Part shown: positions 26,949 through 35,533 of the stretch, piece by piece
Layout: the number at the start of each line of letters is the position of its first letter
Numbering within the stretch: position 1 is the first letter of the stretch
NCBI RefSeq assembly: GCF_963664415.1
Contig: NZ_OY761442.1
Location: forward strand, 434,001-498,000
Reading direction: 5' to 3'
DNA length: 64,000 nt
DNA from: an uncultured Desulfobacter sp.
GTDB lineage: Bacteria > Desulfobacterota > Desulfobacteria > Desulfobacterales > Desulfobacteraceae
Notes under the pieces: generated by a model
What the model was told of the DNA's origin: nothing
What the model saw: only the letters and a program-made list of their open reading frames with translations
The model's database searches: none
Translations under genes and position numbers: made by a program

Positions 26949-28565
26949 ATGCATCCTGATTACGCGCCAGAGTACGAATCGTTAAAAGTGCTTCTCCTTG
27001 AGATGGCCAATGAACATGCTGTTGCCTCTCTTTTGAAATTGATCGTCCGGCAGCTTGCCCAACGTCCCCATGTCGCCCTGGCCCGGATCTGGCTGGTCCG
27101 GGAGGGGGGATGCCCCTGTCCAAACAAAGAACAGATCTGTGATGGTAACGAAAAATGCCTTCATCTGATGGCAAGCCAAGGTAGTTCCCTGGTTGACAGG
27201 GATGCTGACTGGTCACGCCTTGATGGAGATTTCAGCCGGTTTCCCCTGGGGCATCGTAAAGTCGGATGGATTGCCGCCAATGGAAAAGCTGTGGAGGTAC
27301 AGGATGTAGGAAAAGAATCCGGATGGATTGCCAGACCCGACTGGGCCCGCAAGGAAGAGATACTCGGATTCGGAGGGCAACCACTGGTCTACAAAAATGA
27401 AGTCCTGGGCGTTTTGGCCGTTTTTACACGTATTCAGTTAACCCACGAAGAGCTGGTCTGGATGCGGATGATTGCAAACCATGCGGCTGCCTCAATCGTC
27501 AATGCACAGGCCTTTGAAAAAATCCAGCGCCTGCAGGAGCAGCTTGCTTTAGAATGTTCATACTTACATGACGAGGTAAAAGAAGCGCGCGCTTTTGGTG
27601 ACATCGTCGGAGAAAGCGATGCCATGAAAAATGTGATGGAGCAGGTTGACCTTGTGGCCCCCACAGACGCAAGCGTCCTTATCCTGGGGGAAAGCGGGAC
27701 AGGCAAAGAACTCGTCGCCCGCGAGATCCACAAACGAAGCTTGCGAAGCGAATATCCTCTGATAAAAGTCAATTGTGCTTCCATCAGCAGGGAGTTGTAT
27801 GAAAGTGAATTTTTCGGTCATGTCAAAGGTGCGTTCAGCGGAGCGATCAAAGACAGAGCCGGGAGATTTGAAGCGGCCAATGGCGGCACTCTTTTCCTGG
27901 ATGAAGTGGGCGAAATCCCGCTTGATCTGCAGAGTAAATTATTGCGGGTGCTCCAGGAAGGCCAGTACGAACGTGTGGGAGAAGAAATCACCCGACAGGT
28001 CGATGTTCGTATCATCGCTGCGACCAATCAGAATCTAAAGAAAGCCGCAGAAAAGGGCCGCTTCCGTCAGGACCTTTATTACCGCCTGAATGTTTTTCCC
28101 ATAGAGGTTCCTCCGCTTAAGGTGCGCAAAGTTGATATACCACTTCTTGCTGAGCATTTTTTAGGATTAATCAAAAAGAGGAGCAATCGAAAACTGCCGC
28201 GTTTGTCTGCACCCAATTTCAGGCAGCTTCAAAATTACGATTGGCCGGGAAATGTCCGTGAACTGCAAAATGTCATCGAACGCGCTGTCATACTGATACA
28301 AGGCAATTCATACCATTTTGAACTTAAAGAAGAGAAAAAAAACACTGGTGATTCGGGTAAAGAGACCATCGTTCCGGATGCATGGTCTGATGCGTATGAG
28401 GTTTTACCGGAATCCGAGATGAAGCGGCGGGAAAGGCAAAATATTATTGCAGCGCTGGAAAAAAGTGATTGGAAAATATATGGAAGCCGCGGTGCCGCTG
28501 ATCTTCTGGGCCTCAAGCCAACGACACTTGCTGCAAGAATGAAAAAGATGAATATTAAAAAATGA
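26949..28565 (+). CDS. Sigma-54-dependent transcriptional activator with GAF domain
   Basis: 538 residues from the ATG at 26949 (a GTG two codons earlier is possible; neither has a Shine-Dalgarno, and a TATAAT just upstream suggests a very short leader). An N-terminal GAF sensor (about 20-190, with the cysteine-rich insert GGCPCPNKEQICDGNEKCLH), then an AAA+ domain with Walker A GESGTGKE near 247, the sigma-54 contact loop GAFSGA near 294 (usually GAFTGA) and Walker B GGTLFLDEVGEI, then a Fis-type HTH (GAADLLGLKPTTLAARMKKM). NorR-like layout. It is divergent from the cysteine hydrolase gene it presumably activates, and upstream of an alpha/beta hydrolase. Confidence 0.93.
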   Translation: MHPDYAPEYESLKVLLLEMANEHAVASLLKLIVRQLAQRPHVALARIWLVREGGCPCPNKEQICDGNEKCLHLMASQGSSLVDRDADWSRLDGDFSRFPLGHRKVGWIAANGKAVEVQDVGKESGWIARPDWARKEEILGFGGQPLVYKNEVLGVLAVFTRIQLTHEELVWMRMIANHAAASIVNAQAFEKIQRLQEQLALECSYLHDEVKEARAFGDIVGESDAMKNVMEQVDLVAPTDASVLILGESGTGKELVAREIHKRSLRSEYPLIKVNCASISRELYESEFFGHVKGAFSGAIKDRAGRFEAANGGTLFLDEVGEIPLDLQSKLLRVLQEGQYERVGEEITRQVDVRIIAATNQNLKKAAEKGRFRQDLYYRLNVFPIEVPPLKVRKVDIPLLAEHFLGLIKKRSNRKLPRLSAPNFRQLQNYDWPGNVRELQNVIERAVILIQGNSYHFELKEEKKNTGDSGKETIVPDAWSDAYEVLPESEMKRRERQNIIAALEKSDWKIYGSRGAADLLGLKPTTLAARMKKMNIKK

Positions 28566-28592
28566 TCAGTTCATGAAGAAGGATTTTAATAA

Positions 28593-29444
28593 ATGATGAA
28601 ATGGGAACTGTCGGAATGTTATGATTTCAACGGCAGGATTGTTCGCTATGGGGTGCGCGGCGTAGGACCTGCCCTGGTAATGGTTCACGGTACGCCATGG
28701 TCTTCATTTAACCTCCGCCATCTCATTGGGCCGTTATTAAAAGACTTTTGTGTCTATTACTACGATCTACTTGGGTACGGCCAGTCGGACAAATCACCGG
28801 GAGATGTCTCTTTAGGGATCCAAAATCAGGTGTTGGAGCAACTTTTGAAACACTGGGGGCTTAAGAATCCAACGATTATCGGCCATGACTTCGGTGGAAC
28901 GACAGTGCTTCGAGCCCATTTGATCAATGGATGCAATTTCAATAAAATCGTCCTGATTGATCCTGTGGCAATTTCTCCCTGGGGATCGCCTTTTTTTCAG
29001 CATGTAAAGATCCATGAGGCGGCTTTTTCCGGTGTCCCTGATTATATCCATGAAGCCATCGTCCGCGCTTACGTTAAAACGGCCGCGTTCAAGCCCATTG
29101 ATGCCCGAACACTGGATATGATTGTTTCCCCTTGGATACAGGGAGACGGTAAAGCGGCTTTTTATCGTCAGATTGCGCAGGCGAATTCAAGTTATACCGA
29201 CGAGGTGCAGCCCCTTTACCCACAAATTACAACCCCTGTTTTAATTCTTTGGGGAAGTGAGGATACCTGGATACCAATGGAAAAAGGCAATGCGCTACAT
29301 GAAATGATTCCAAACTCATTATTTCATGTGATTTGCGATGCAGGCCATTTAGTGATCGAAGAGGAACCAAATCAGCTTATTGAAAAGATACGTCCTTTTA
29401 TAACTCCGGCAGCTACGTCTGCCGGACCTGCTGATTTCCATTGA
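28593..29444 (+). CDS. Alpha/beta hydrolase, haloalkane dehalogenase / epoxide hydrolase type
   Basis: 283 residues. Oxyanion region VHGTPWSS at 31-38. The nucleophile elbow GHDFGG has Asp (D99) rather than Ser, as in haloalkane and fluoroacetate dehalogenases and epoxide hydrolases. The acid is in WGSEDTWIP and the base His in CDAGHLVIEEEP. Cytosolic. It begins 27 bp after the sigma-54 activator and is probably co-transcribed. Together with the divergent cysteine hydrolase it suggests a small inducible catabolic or detoxifying unit. The exact substrate cannot be read. Confidence 0.85.
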   Translation: MMKWELSECYDFNGRIVRYGVRGVGPALVMVHGTPWSSFNLRHLIGPLLKDFCVYYYDLLGYGQSDKSPGDVSLGIQNQVLEQLLKHWGLKNPTIIGHDFGGTTVLRAHLINGCNFNKIVLIDPVAISPWGSPFFQHVKIHEAAFSGVPDYIHEAIVRAYVKTAAFKPIDARTLDMIVSPWIQGDGKAAFYRQIAQANSSYTDEVQPLYPQITTPVLILWGSEDTWIPMEKGNALHEMIPNSLFHVICDAGHLVIEEEPNQLIEKIRPFITPAATSAGPADFH

Positions 29445-29600
29445 TATTTTTAATTTATCAGGGCGCAACGGATAGCGCTTGAAAAAACCTTCATACCTTC
29501 AACATGAATAAGGGCAGGTCCAGTCAAAAGACATCAGAACCTACCCCTGTTCGTTGGGTACTATTTCAAGTGTTCGTTATAACATATAATCAATAAACTT

Positions 29601-29786
29601 CTAGTGAAAGTAGGCCAGGCTTCCCCGGAACTCCTTGTCCAATGCCAGGCTTGAACGTACCACAGGGGTACACTTTATCTTTTTTCCCAGGACACAATGA
29701 TAACGTTTGATGCCGTTGGCCCTTCCGAGTTTACCCCATTTTTCAACCCAGTCATTAATAAAGGATTCTAAAAAACGTATTTTCAT
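29601..29786 (-). CDS. Small basic hypothetical protein
   Basis: 61 residues from the ATG at 29786 with AGGAG upstream (MKIRFLESFINDWVEKWGKL ...). Basic, no membrane segment, not recognised. It lies 89 bp downstream of the universal stress protein gene on the same strand. Confidence 0.5.
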   Translation of the reverse strand: MKIRFLESFINDWVEKWGKLGRANGIKRYHCVLGKKIKCTPVVRSSLALDKEFRGSLAYFH

Positions 29787-29874
29787 GGCGATAACTCCTT
29801 TCGTGGCAAGATATAAGTTCTTTTTGCCATAACTTAAATATAAGCACGAAATCAGCATTTTCCACCTGTTTTAT

Positions 29875-30345
29875 TTAGTCAACAATTATCATGGGGATGC
29901 CATTCAGGGCGTGCATGACCCGTGATGCATTGCTGCCTATGAAAAACTCTTTTAAACCCGAAGAGGCCCTGCGTCCCATGGCGACCATACTATATTTTCC
30001 TGTTTGCGCTTCCTGTACAATGTCTGACGCAATATTGTTATTCTGGGGTTGGGCCTTTATATAGATCTTTTCTCTGTCAAACCCGGCAGCCAATAGCTCA
30101 TTTCTTGCCGCCGCAAGTGTCTCCTGCATCATCTCCTGACGCTGTTCTTCCATCCGGCAAAACGAATTGCGCTCTTTTTCAAAATAGGGCGTAAGGCTAG
30201 GACTGTCGAGTCCACAGGCTGCGGCGGTATTGGGAACTACATAGAACAGTGTTATCTCATGGTCTTTGCTTATATGCGTTGAAACATATTCAATCGTTTT
30301 TTTTGCATTTTCAGAGTCATCAAACGGAATCAATATTTTATTCAT
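29875..30345 (-). CDS. Universal stress protein (UspA family)
   Basis: 156 residues from the ATG at 30345 (AAAGGAG upstream; the frame extends further but without a start signal). N-terminal ILIPFDDSENAKKTIEYV and C-terminal MVAMGRRASSGLKEFFIGSN with IPMIIVD match the Usp fold. The ATP-binding glycine pattern is only partly kept. Cytosolic dimeric stress protein; the exact role is unknown. Confidence 0.9.
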   Translation of the reverse strand: MNKILIPFDDSENAKKTIEYVSTHISKDHEITLFYVVPNTAAACGLDSPSLTPYFEKERNSFCRMEEQRQEMMQETLAAARNELLAAGFDREKIYIKAQPQNNNIASDIVQEAQTGKYSMVAMGRRASSGLKEFFIGSNASRVMHALNGIPMIIVD

Positions 30346-30699
30346 GGTTTCTATCTCCTTTAAGATTGTTGAACGGATACCAGGACCTAACTTTATCCCC
30401 TTTGCCGTTTGTATCGCTTTAAGGGCGTACACCTTTAAAATAATGTACGGGTGGAAACGTGTAAATACGGGAACCTCTGTATTTTAAGATCCAATAAACA
30501 CCATGGTGCCCGCAAAAATCCTGTTTTTATCCTGTACGTTTGCTGTTTTCTTCCTGTAAAAGTGCAACGTTGCCCTCATTGTTCCAGGATTCTGCCGGTG
30601 TTACATTTAAAAAGTGTTTAAACGAAAATTTCGATAAGCCGAGATTTGCTTCCGGCGGTTTTTCGACCAAACACGGTTTTGAGTTAGGCCATGAGCTAA

Positions 30700-30752
30700 A
30701 TAACGGCCATGGGCCTGACCCGGTCTATTAACTCCCAGGCTCAACGCACAAC
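30700..30752 (-). repeat. TGATA-loop hairpin repeat, copy D
   Basis: On the minus strand this reads TTGTGCGTTGAGCCTGGGAG then TTAATAGACCGGGTCAGGCC and CATGGCCGTTAT. It shares the central GATAGACC-GG region and the CCCATGGCCGTTAT end with copies at 37777, 57003 and 60732. The inner stem is CCTGG/CCGGG. It lies 20 bp upstream of the Old Yellow Enzyme gene, antisense to it. Confidence 0.65.
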
Positions 30753-30771
30753 AAAAGAGGAGAACGTCAAA

Positions 30772-31863
30772 ATGAAAACCTTATTTGATCCTGTTTCAGT
30801 AGGAGATTATAATCTAAAAAATAGAATTGTAATGGCACCCATGACCCGGGGACGTGCAGGATCTGAGCGTATACCCAATGACCTGATGGCTGAATATTAC
30901 TTTCAGCGGGCATCGGCCGGGTTGCTGATCACCGAAGCAACCGTCGTGTCAAAACAAGGGATTGGTTGGATTGATTCTCCGGGAATATACAACAGTGCAA
31001 TGGTAAAAGGATGGCAGAAGGTCACCCGGAAGTTAGAGCCCACAGGGACACCGATATTCTTGCAGCTCTGGCATTGCGGCAGGGCCAGTCACAGTGATTT
31101 TCACAATGGTGATCTTCCGGTTTCGGCGTCGGCTGTCAGACTTGACGGGGACAAAATTCACACGCCCTTGGGGAAAAAAGAGTACGAAACACCCCGTGCC
31201 TTGACCAATGGTGAAATCAAAACCACCATTGATGATTTTAAAAAGGCCGCTGTGAATGCAAAAGAGGCCGGCTTTTCCGGCGTGGAAGTACATGCGGCCA
31301 ACGGATATTTGATCAATCAGTTCCTGGATTCAAAAACAAACCTGAGAGATGATGAATACGGAGGCAGCCTTGTAAACAAATACCGGTTTCTCAAAGAAGT
31401 ACTGGAGGCCGTCCTGGACGTCTGGTCTCCAAAACAGATTGGTGTCCGGATATCTCCTAATGGTGTTTTTAATGATATGGGCAGCGATGATTTCAAAGAA
31501 ACCTTTATGTATGTCGTAGAAGAACTAAATAAATTGGAATTGGGTTATCTGCATATCATGGATGGTCTTGCCTTTGGGTTTCATGAAAAGGGAAAACCTC
31601 TGATCTTGTCCGATTTCAGAAAGATTTACAAAGGAATCATTGTGGGCAATTGCGGCTACACAAAGGAAACAGCGGAAAAACGGATTGCAAACGGGTCTGC
31701 CGACCTGGCTGCTTTCGGCAGACCCTACATTACCAATCCGGATTTGCCGGAACGATTAAAAAACGACTGGCCCCTGAATCCTTCAGAGGATATGTCATTA
31801 TGGTACACGCCGGGACCTGAAGGGTACACGGATTATAAGCCCTATACGCATCAGCCGGCTTAA
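30772..31863 (+). CDS. Old Yellow Enzyme family FMN reductase (NemA-like)
   Basis: 363 residues from the ATG at 30772 (GAGGAGA upstream). TIM-barrel FMN oxidoreductase that reduces activated C=C bonds or electrophiles with NAD(P)H. Motifs: NRIVMAPMTRGRA at the N-terminus, FLQLWHCGRASHSDF, VEVHAANGYLINQFLDSKTN with LRDDEYGGS (substrate-binding His/Asn), and the FMN phosphate region VGNCGYTKETAE ... AAFGRPYITNPDLPERL. A 13-bp inverted-repeat terminator follows. Confidence 0.93.
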   Translation: MKTLFDPVSVGDYNLKNRIVMAPMTRGRAGSERIPNDLMAEYYFQRASAGLLITEATVVSKQGIGWIDSPGIYNSAMVKGWQKVTRKLEPTGTPIFLQLWHCGRASHSDFHNGDLPVSASAVRLDGDKIHTPLGKKEYETPRALTNGEIKTTIDDFKKAAVNAKEAGFSGVEVHAANGYLINQFLDSKTNLRDDEYGGSLVNKYRFLKEVLEAVLDVWSPKQIGVRISPNGVFNDMGSDDFKETFMYVVEELNKLELGYLHIMDGLAFGFHEKGKPLILSDFRKIYKGIIVGNCGYTKETAEKRIANGSADLAAFGRPYITNPDLPERLKNDWPLNPSEDMSLWYTPGPEGYTDYKPYTHQPA

Positions 31864-31880
31864 ATGAAGATTGTTTGTTA

Positions 31881-31922
31881 CAGACATTGCCCCAAATAGA
31901 TAATTTATCGGGGCAATGTCTG
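31881..31922. terminator. Perfect 13-bp inverted repeat after the OYE gene
   Basis: CAGACATTGCCCC (31881-31893) and GGGGCAATGTCTG (31910-31922) separated by 16 bases, between the convergent OYE gene and the receiver remnant. Probably a bidirectional terminator. Confidence 0.65.
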
Positions 31923-31932
31923 AAAAGTCGGT

Positions 31933-32181
31933 TCAGCTTTTTTTACGGATTTGTTTAATCAGTTCCGAAGGTAGTCCGTCTTTGGAAAGATAGGCCTTGG
32001 CTCCGGCAGCAAATAAGGCTTCGGAAACTTCCTCCTCCGCATTGATGGACAGGCCGATAATCCTGACATCCGGATGTTTTTTAAAATTTTTCGGGTGGTT
32101 TGAATGCCGTTCATTCCAGGCATGTTCACATCCATAAGGACAACATCCGGATTAAGGGACTGCACCATTTCAATGGCCTGG
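31933..32181 (-). pseudogene. Receiver-domain remnant fused to truA-like fragment, frameshifted
   Basis: Reads QAIEMVQSLNPDVVLMDVNM then PGMNGIQTTRKILKN, then loses one base near 32087-32095. The correct frame continues IIGLSINAEEEVSEALFAAG ... to a TGA at 31933. The sequence is nearly identical at DNA level to the 3' end of the CheB'-CheR-kinase-receiver gene (52470-52703), so it is a copied receiver tail. It is joined in frame to the truA-like sequence upstream. Confidence 0.85.
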
Positions 32182-32741
32182 AATTCAGTGTTTTCTTCAA
32201 TCCGGCAGACACGGATGTTTCGTTCAAGGCAGGTTTTGGGCCCAGGTTTGGTGCAGTATGAACCAAAATGATGCCGCCCTTCAAAGAGCCTTACACCCTG
32301 TTTCATCAATTCAATATCAAGATCTTCTAAAACCGTGTGTATCATGGCCGCACAGAATGGATGGCTTTTTCATCCACATGCAAACAGGTAAAGATATTCT
32401 TTTATTTTGGGAGAACGGATAATATTACAGGTTCCGGATTTTTCTTCCACGCCTGTCACACGGATATCATTGGGCAGGTTTATATTTAATTTTGACTGCA
32501 GTGCTTCCACGTCCAGTGCATCACGGACAAAAAGCATGAATGCTGAATGATTCGCAGAGACTTTTGAATCGGTCCGGCTGGTGCCCAAAATCCTGAACCC
32601 GGAGTTTTCAAGGATAAAGCCAAGGTTTTTTTCAATCATGCCTTCAATGGTTTTTACTCCGGGCTGCTTCTGCCAGCCATGGTACCGGAAGCCCAGATAC
32701 TGGATATGAATCAGGTAATGGTATAATTTTTTTTGTGCCAT
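32182..32741 (-). pseudogene. TruA-like tRNA pseudouridine synthase, broken
   Basis: N-terminal half: YHYLIHIQYLGFRYHGWQKQ and the catalytic region GTSRTDSKVSANHSAFMLF with the active Asp of RTD. An in-frame TGA (32370-32372) then interrupts LFACG-stop-KSHPFCAAM. The same frame continues with TruA C-terminal-type sequence (DIELMKQGVRLFEGRHHFGS, YCTKPGPKTCLERNIRVCRI) until it switches to receiver sequence at 32181. So both a nonsense codon and a 3' replacement have inactivated it. TruA makes pseudouridine 38-40 in tRNAs; an intact copy must exist elsewhere if this was the only one. Confidence 0.85.
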
Positions 32742-32855
32742 AGAAGAATAATTTTAACTGAAACAGCATCATAATACCACAGGATATATGACGTTGAATT
32801 CCATCTATCGCCGGTGGCGATTATCCCCACTAATAAATAGTTTAGGCTTTTCTTT

Positions 32856-33763
32856 TCAAATTCCTTTTAATAGCCAATACCAGACCGGTAGCGTCAGAAA
32901 AGAAAGAAAAATTCCGATTCCAAGCATCAGACTAATCAAGGGCGGATTTAATTTGTAATTAGACGCCACGATTCCGGCTGAAATCATGGGCGCCATAGCA
33001 GCTTCAAAAATAGTGACCTGTATAACCGTACCGCTGCTTTTTAAAATTCCTACATAGATCAAGGTCACTAGGGCTGGCCCCAAGATCAACTTATAGAAGA
33101 GCCCAAGCGCAAGGGGAACGGTTTCTCCTTTCAATAGGCCCAGCTCTAGCTGAAACCCTACGGATACCAGAGCCAGTGGCGTGAGGGTCCCGCCTATCTG
33201 AAGCAGCGTGAAATTCAACCACTCAGGAAATTGAATTTGTCTCAGGAATAATGCGGCAACTAAGGCCAGGAACGGTGGGAAGATTCGTATTTTGTTAAAG
33301 ATGTTGCGAATATCCACAGGACCGGAAGAACTCAGACTCGCTGCAAAAATACCCAAGGTAGACAATACAAAAAAAGAACCGGCCAAATCAGCCACAACAC
33401 CCACCCCCAGCCATTCACTGCCATAGTAGGCCTGGATATCATCGGAAGGCCCACAAACGAAGTGTTCCCAAGCCCTCCGGTTAGTACAAGGGCGCCAATG
33501 GTGGCCCGGGAGAGTTTCAATTTTTTGCCTGTAAAATAGAAAAAAAACGCACCCAAACCGAACAATATCCAGGCCATAAGCCCTGTGTAAATTAATTCGC
33601 GGGTTATGGCCAAGGTATGAATGTGATATAATGCAAGGGATGGTAAAGAGATATAAATAATAAACCCGTTAAGGGCTTCTGGTGTATTCGCCGGGCATTG
33701 AGAAATTTTACGAAGCATAATTCCGGCAAGAAAACGGACAACCAGAAGTATTATGTTGGACAT
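32856..33763 (-). pseudogene. AEC-family (auxin efflux carrier) transporter, frameshifted
   Basis: The N-terminal half (33763 to about 33445; NIILLVVRFLAGIMLRKISQ ... GGLGNTSFVGLPMI) and the C-terminal half (SEWLGVGVVADLAGSFFVLS ... VSVGFQLELGLLKGETVPLA) are in different frames. The switch is near 33440, in the stretch encoding LPMI-QAYYG. Joined, they give about 302 residues and 10 membrane segments, normal for AEC permeases that export small organic anions. Pseudogene or sequencing indel. Confidence 0.85.
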
Positions 33764-33886
33764 ACATTCTCCTTAAAAGTTTGTCGCTCTTATTTTTATC
33801 ATGGGCCTTAAACCGTCATCGCTTACTCGTAATGTAGGTTTCAGGATAGCTGATTTTTAATAAAATTCGAGGGCTTGGTTCTAACG

Positions 33887-34484
33887 TCAGCCATTGTATG
33901 GGCCGCTCTCTATGGAACAACAGCAGCCGCAGCAGGAACATAAGAATTCAATCTTCCGGGTGTTAGAGGGTTGGAGTACCAGTCCCTCTTCCTGGTTCCG
34001 ACGGATTATTTCCATGACTTGAGACTTTGCTATCTGCCAGCCCAGTTCCATTTGAATCAACGTCTGGGCAATGCTGCCCATGGCCAGGCAGGTCTCTTCC
34101 CGCCTGGTTTGCTTGCAGGGTATCCCCTGCAGCGCTTTCTTTTTCCTGCAGATGCACGGCAGAACCACAAACGGCGGTTCTGCTTGTTCAAGAAGGCAAC
34201 GAATCTGGTCATACGCTGCCGCCGGAAGCTCCGGGGTGATGCTTTTTCAACGCGTCCATGGATGGAACCATATGGATGGTCTGTTCGAAAATCACTTCCA
34301 CAGGCTGGGGCTTATGGCTCAGGCAGGTGGCGATAGCCGCCTCTTCAGGTGAAAAAACATGCTTAAGCAACCTGATATCCGCACCATCGGCCGACGGCGG
34401 GAATCCAATCGGTTGTCGGTCCAGGTGCTGTTGTAGTTCTCTGTAGTGCAGGTCTTCCGAGGTATTGGCAATCGGTTTTTTCAT
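33887..34484 (-). pseudogene. Cysteine-rich Fe-S (4Fe-4S ferredoxin-like) protein, frameshifted
   Basis: The first part starts MKKPIANTSEDLHYRELQQH (or at an upstream ATG, 34529) with HLDRQPIGFP ... LLKHVFSPEEAAIATCLSHK. The frame then changes near 34237, and the second part gives QAEPPFVVLPCICRKKKALQ, GIPCKQTRREETCLAMG and FLCSCCGCCCSI. The CxC and CxxCxCCC clusters resemble a family of anaerobe proteins with an N-terminal winged helix and C-terminal cysteine clusters. It may also be internally shortened. Role unknown. Confidence 0.7.
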
Positions 34485-34547
34485 GGCTGTGTGATATGCG
34501 ATTTCCAATGCTCTGTCAATGGAAGGCAAATGGATATAACTTTTGTG

Positions 34548-34856
34548 TCAATTGCCGCTCAACCAGTAAAACCGATATGGTGGGAGTACCAGCTGGTCTT
34601 TAAACAGTGTCGGGGAATCTCCTGAGTACAGGTCTCTTAATGTGTTCACCCATCCTGAAACCCTGGGTTTCGAGGTCGGAGAGGTTTAGATACTGGGGAT
34701 GTGCGTCAAAATTTACCACAACCAGCACACTCTTTCTGGTTGTGATGTTGAAACGGACGTAGGCCAGCAACTGAGGATTACTGATTTCCAACATTTTTCT
34801 GTTGTTGAAGTCTGAAAATTCCGAAATCTCTTTGCGAACGGCGATTTATAAATAGT
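34548..34856 (-). pseudogene. C-terminal remnant of a GH13 enzyme (GlgE/trehalose-synthase-like)
   Basis: Reads AVRKEISEFSDFNNRKMLEI, SNPQLLAYVRFNITTRKSVL and VVVNFDAHPQYLNLSDLETQ. The frame shifts near 34640, then DLYSGDSPTLFKDQLVLPPY and RFYWLSGN end at the TGA at 34548. This is the C-terminal beta-sandwich of alpha-amylase-clan glucanosyltransferases. The catalytic barrel is missing: the transposon on its 5' side has replaced it. Confidence 0.7.
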
Positions 34857-35062
34857 GTCTGACCGGAAATTCAAAACACTCTATTTTTCAGGGGGATGAC
34901 GCTGAAATTATTTTTGAAGTTTTGGAAAAGACTTGAATTACTTATTGAATTTTTCTAGTTAGTATGATTTAATAACTAATTGAATTTAAAATATTTATTT
35001 GATACTGCGCAGTTTGGTAGGAATTTGATTTTTTACAAACCCAATAGAACTTCGAGGTTGTT

Positions 35063-35533
35063 TTGCGTAAAGTTTTTGAGCCACAAATGACATTCGGGCA
35101 GACTCCCATCGACCAGATCAAAATTGACATGAGAGCCAGAGATGAAATTCCCAAGCTCCTTTTAGGGCTCCAGCACATTTTTTGCCATAAAACGCTTCGT
35201 CAGAAAGTTTTCGAAATTCTCGAAACCATAGTCCCAGAGGATGTTAATTCAAAAAATGGGCGACCCGGAATGGATTTATGGAAAATTCTTGTGATGGGAA
35301 CAGTTCGGCTCAACTGCAACTGGGATTATGATAAACTTCAAGAAATCGTCAATAATCACAAGACAATAAGACAGATGCTTGGTCACGGGTTGATGGACGA
35401 TGATGACATGTATGCGCTCCAAACCTTGAAGGACAATGTTCAGCTTTTAACCCCTGAGATTCTCGATGAAATCAATACGTTGGTTGTCAAAGAAGGACAC
35501 AAGCTACTGGTAAAAAAAAAGACCAGGCATTAA
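35063..35533 (+). CDS. ISNCY/IS1182-like transposase, first ORF
   Basis: 156 residues (MRKVFEPQMTFGQTPIDQIK ...), the N-terminal helical domain of a DDE transposase (HKTLRQKVFEILETIVPEDV, GMDLWKILVMGTVRLNCNWD). It ends right after a run of nine A residues; the protein continues logically in the -1 frame as the second ORF. The start is uncertain; TTG or another codon could be used. Confidence 0.75.
   Translation: MRKVFEPQMTFGQTPIDQIKIDMRARDEIPKLLLGLQHIFCHKTLRQKVFEILETIVPEDVNSKNGRPGMDLWKILVMGTVRLNCNWDYDKLQEIVNNHKTIRQMLGHGLMDDDDMYALQTLKDNVQLLTPEILDEINTLVVKEGHKLLVKKKTRH
35512..35521 (+). promoter_or_regulatory. A9G slippery site joining the two transposase ORFs
   Basis: Nine As followed by G contain the canonical -1 heptamer A_AAA_AAG in the reading phase of ORF 1. 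A -1 slip produces ...LLVKKKDQALMGKCDSFV and fuses both ORFs into one transposase of about 490 residues. It could instead be a simple indel in a homopolymer. Confidence 0.5.

Noticed and set aside
32370..32372. In-frame TGA in the truA-like gene as a selenocysteine codon
   Set aside because: TruA enzymes do not use selenocysteine, the aligned position is not catalytic, no obvious SECIS-type hairpin follows, and the gene carries further lesions.
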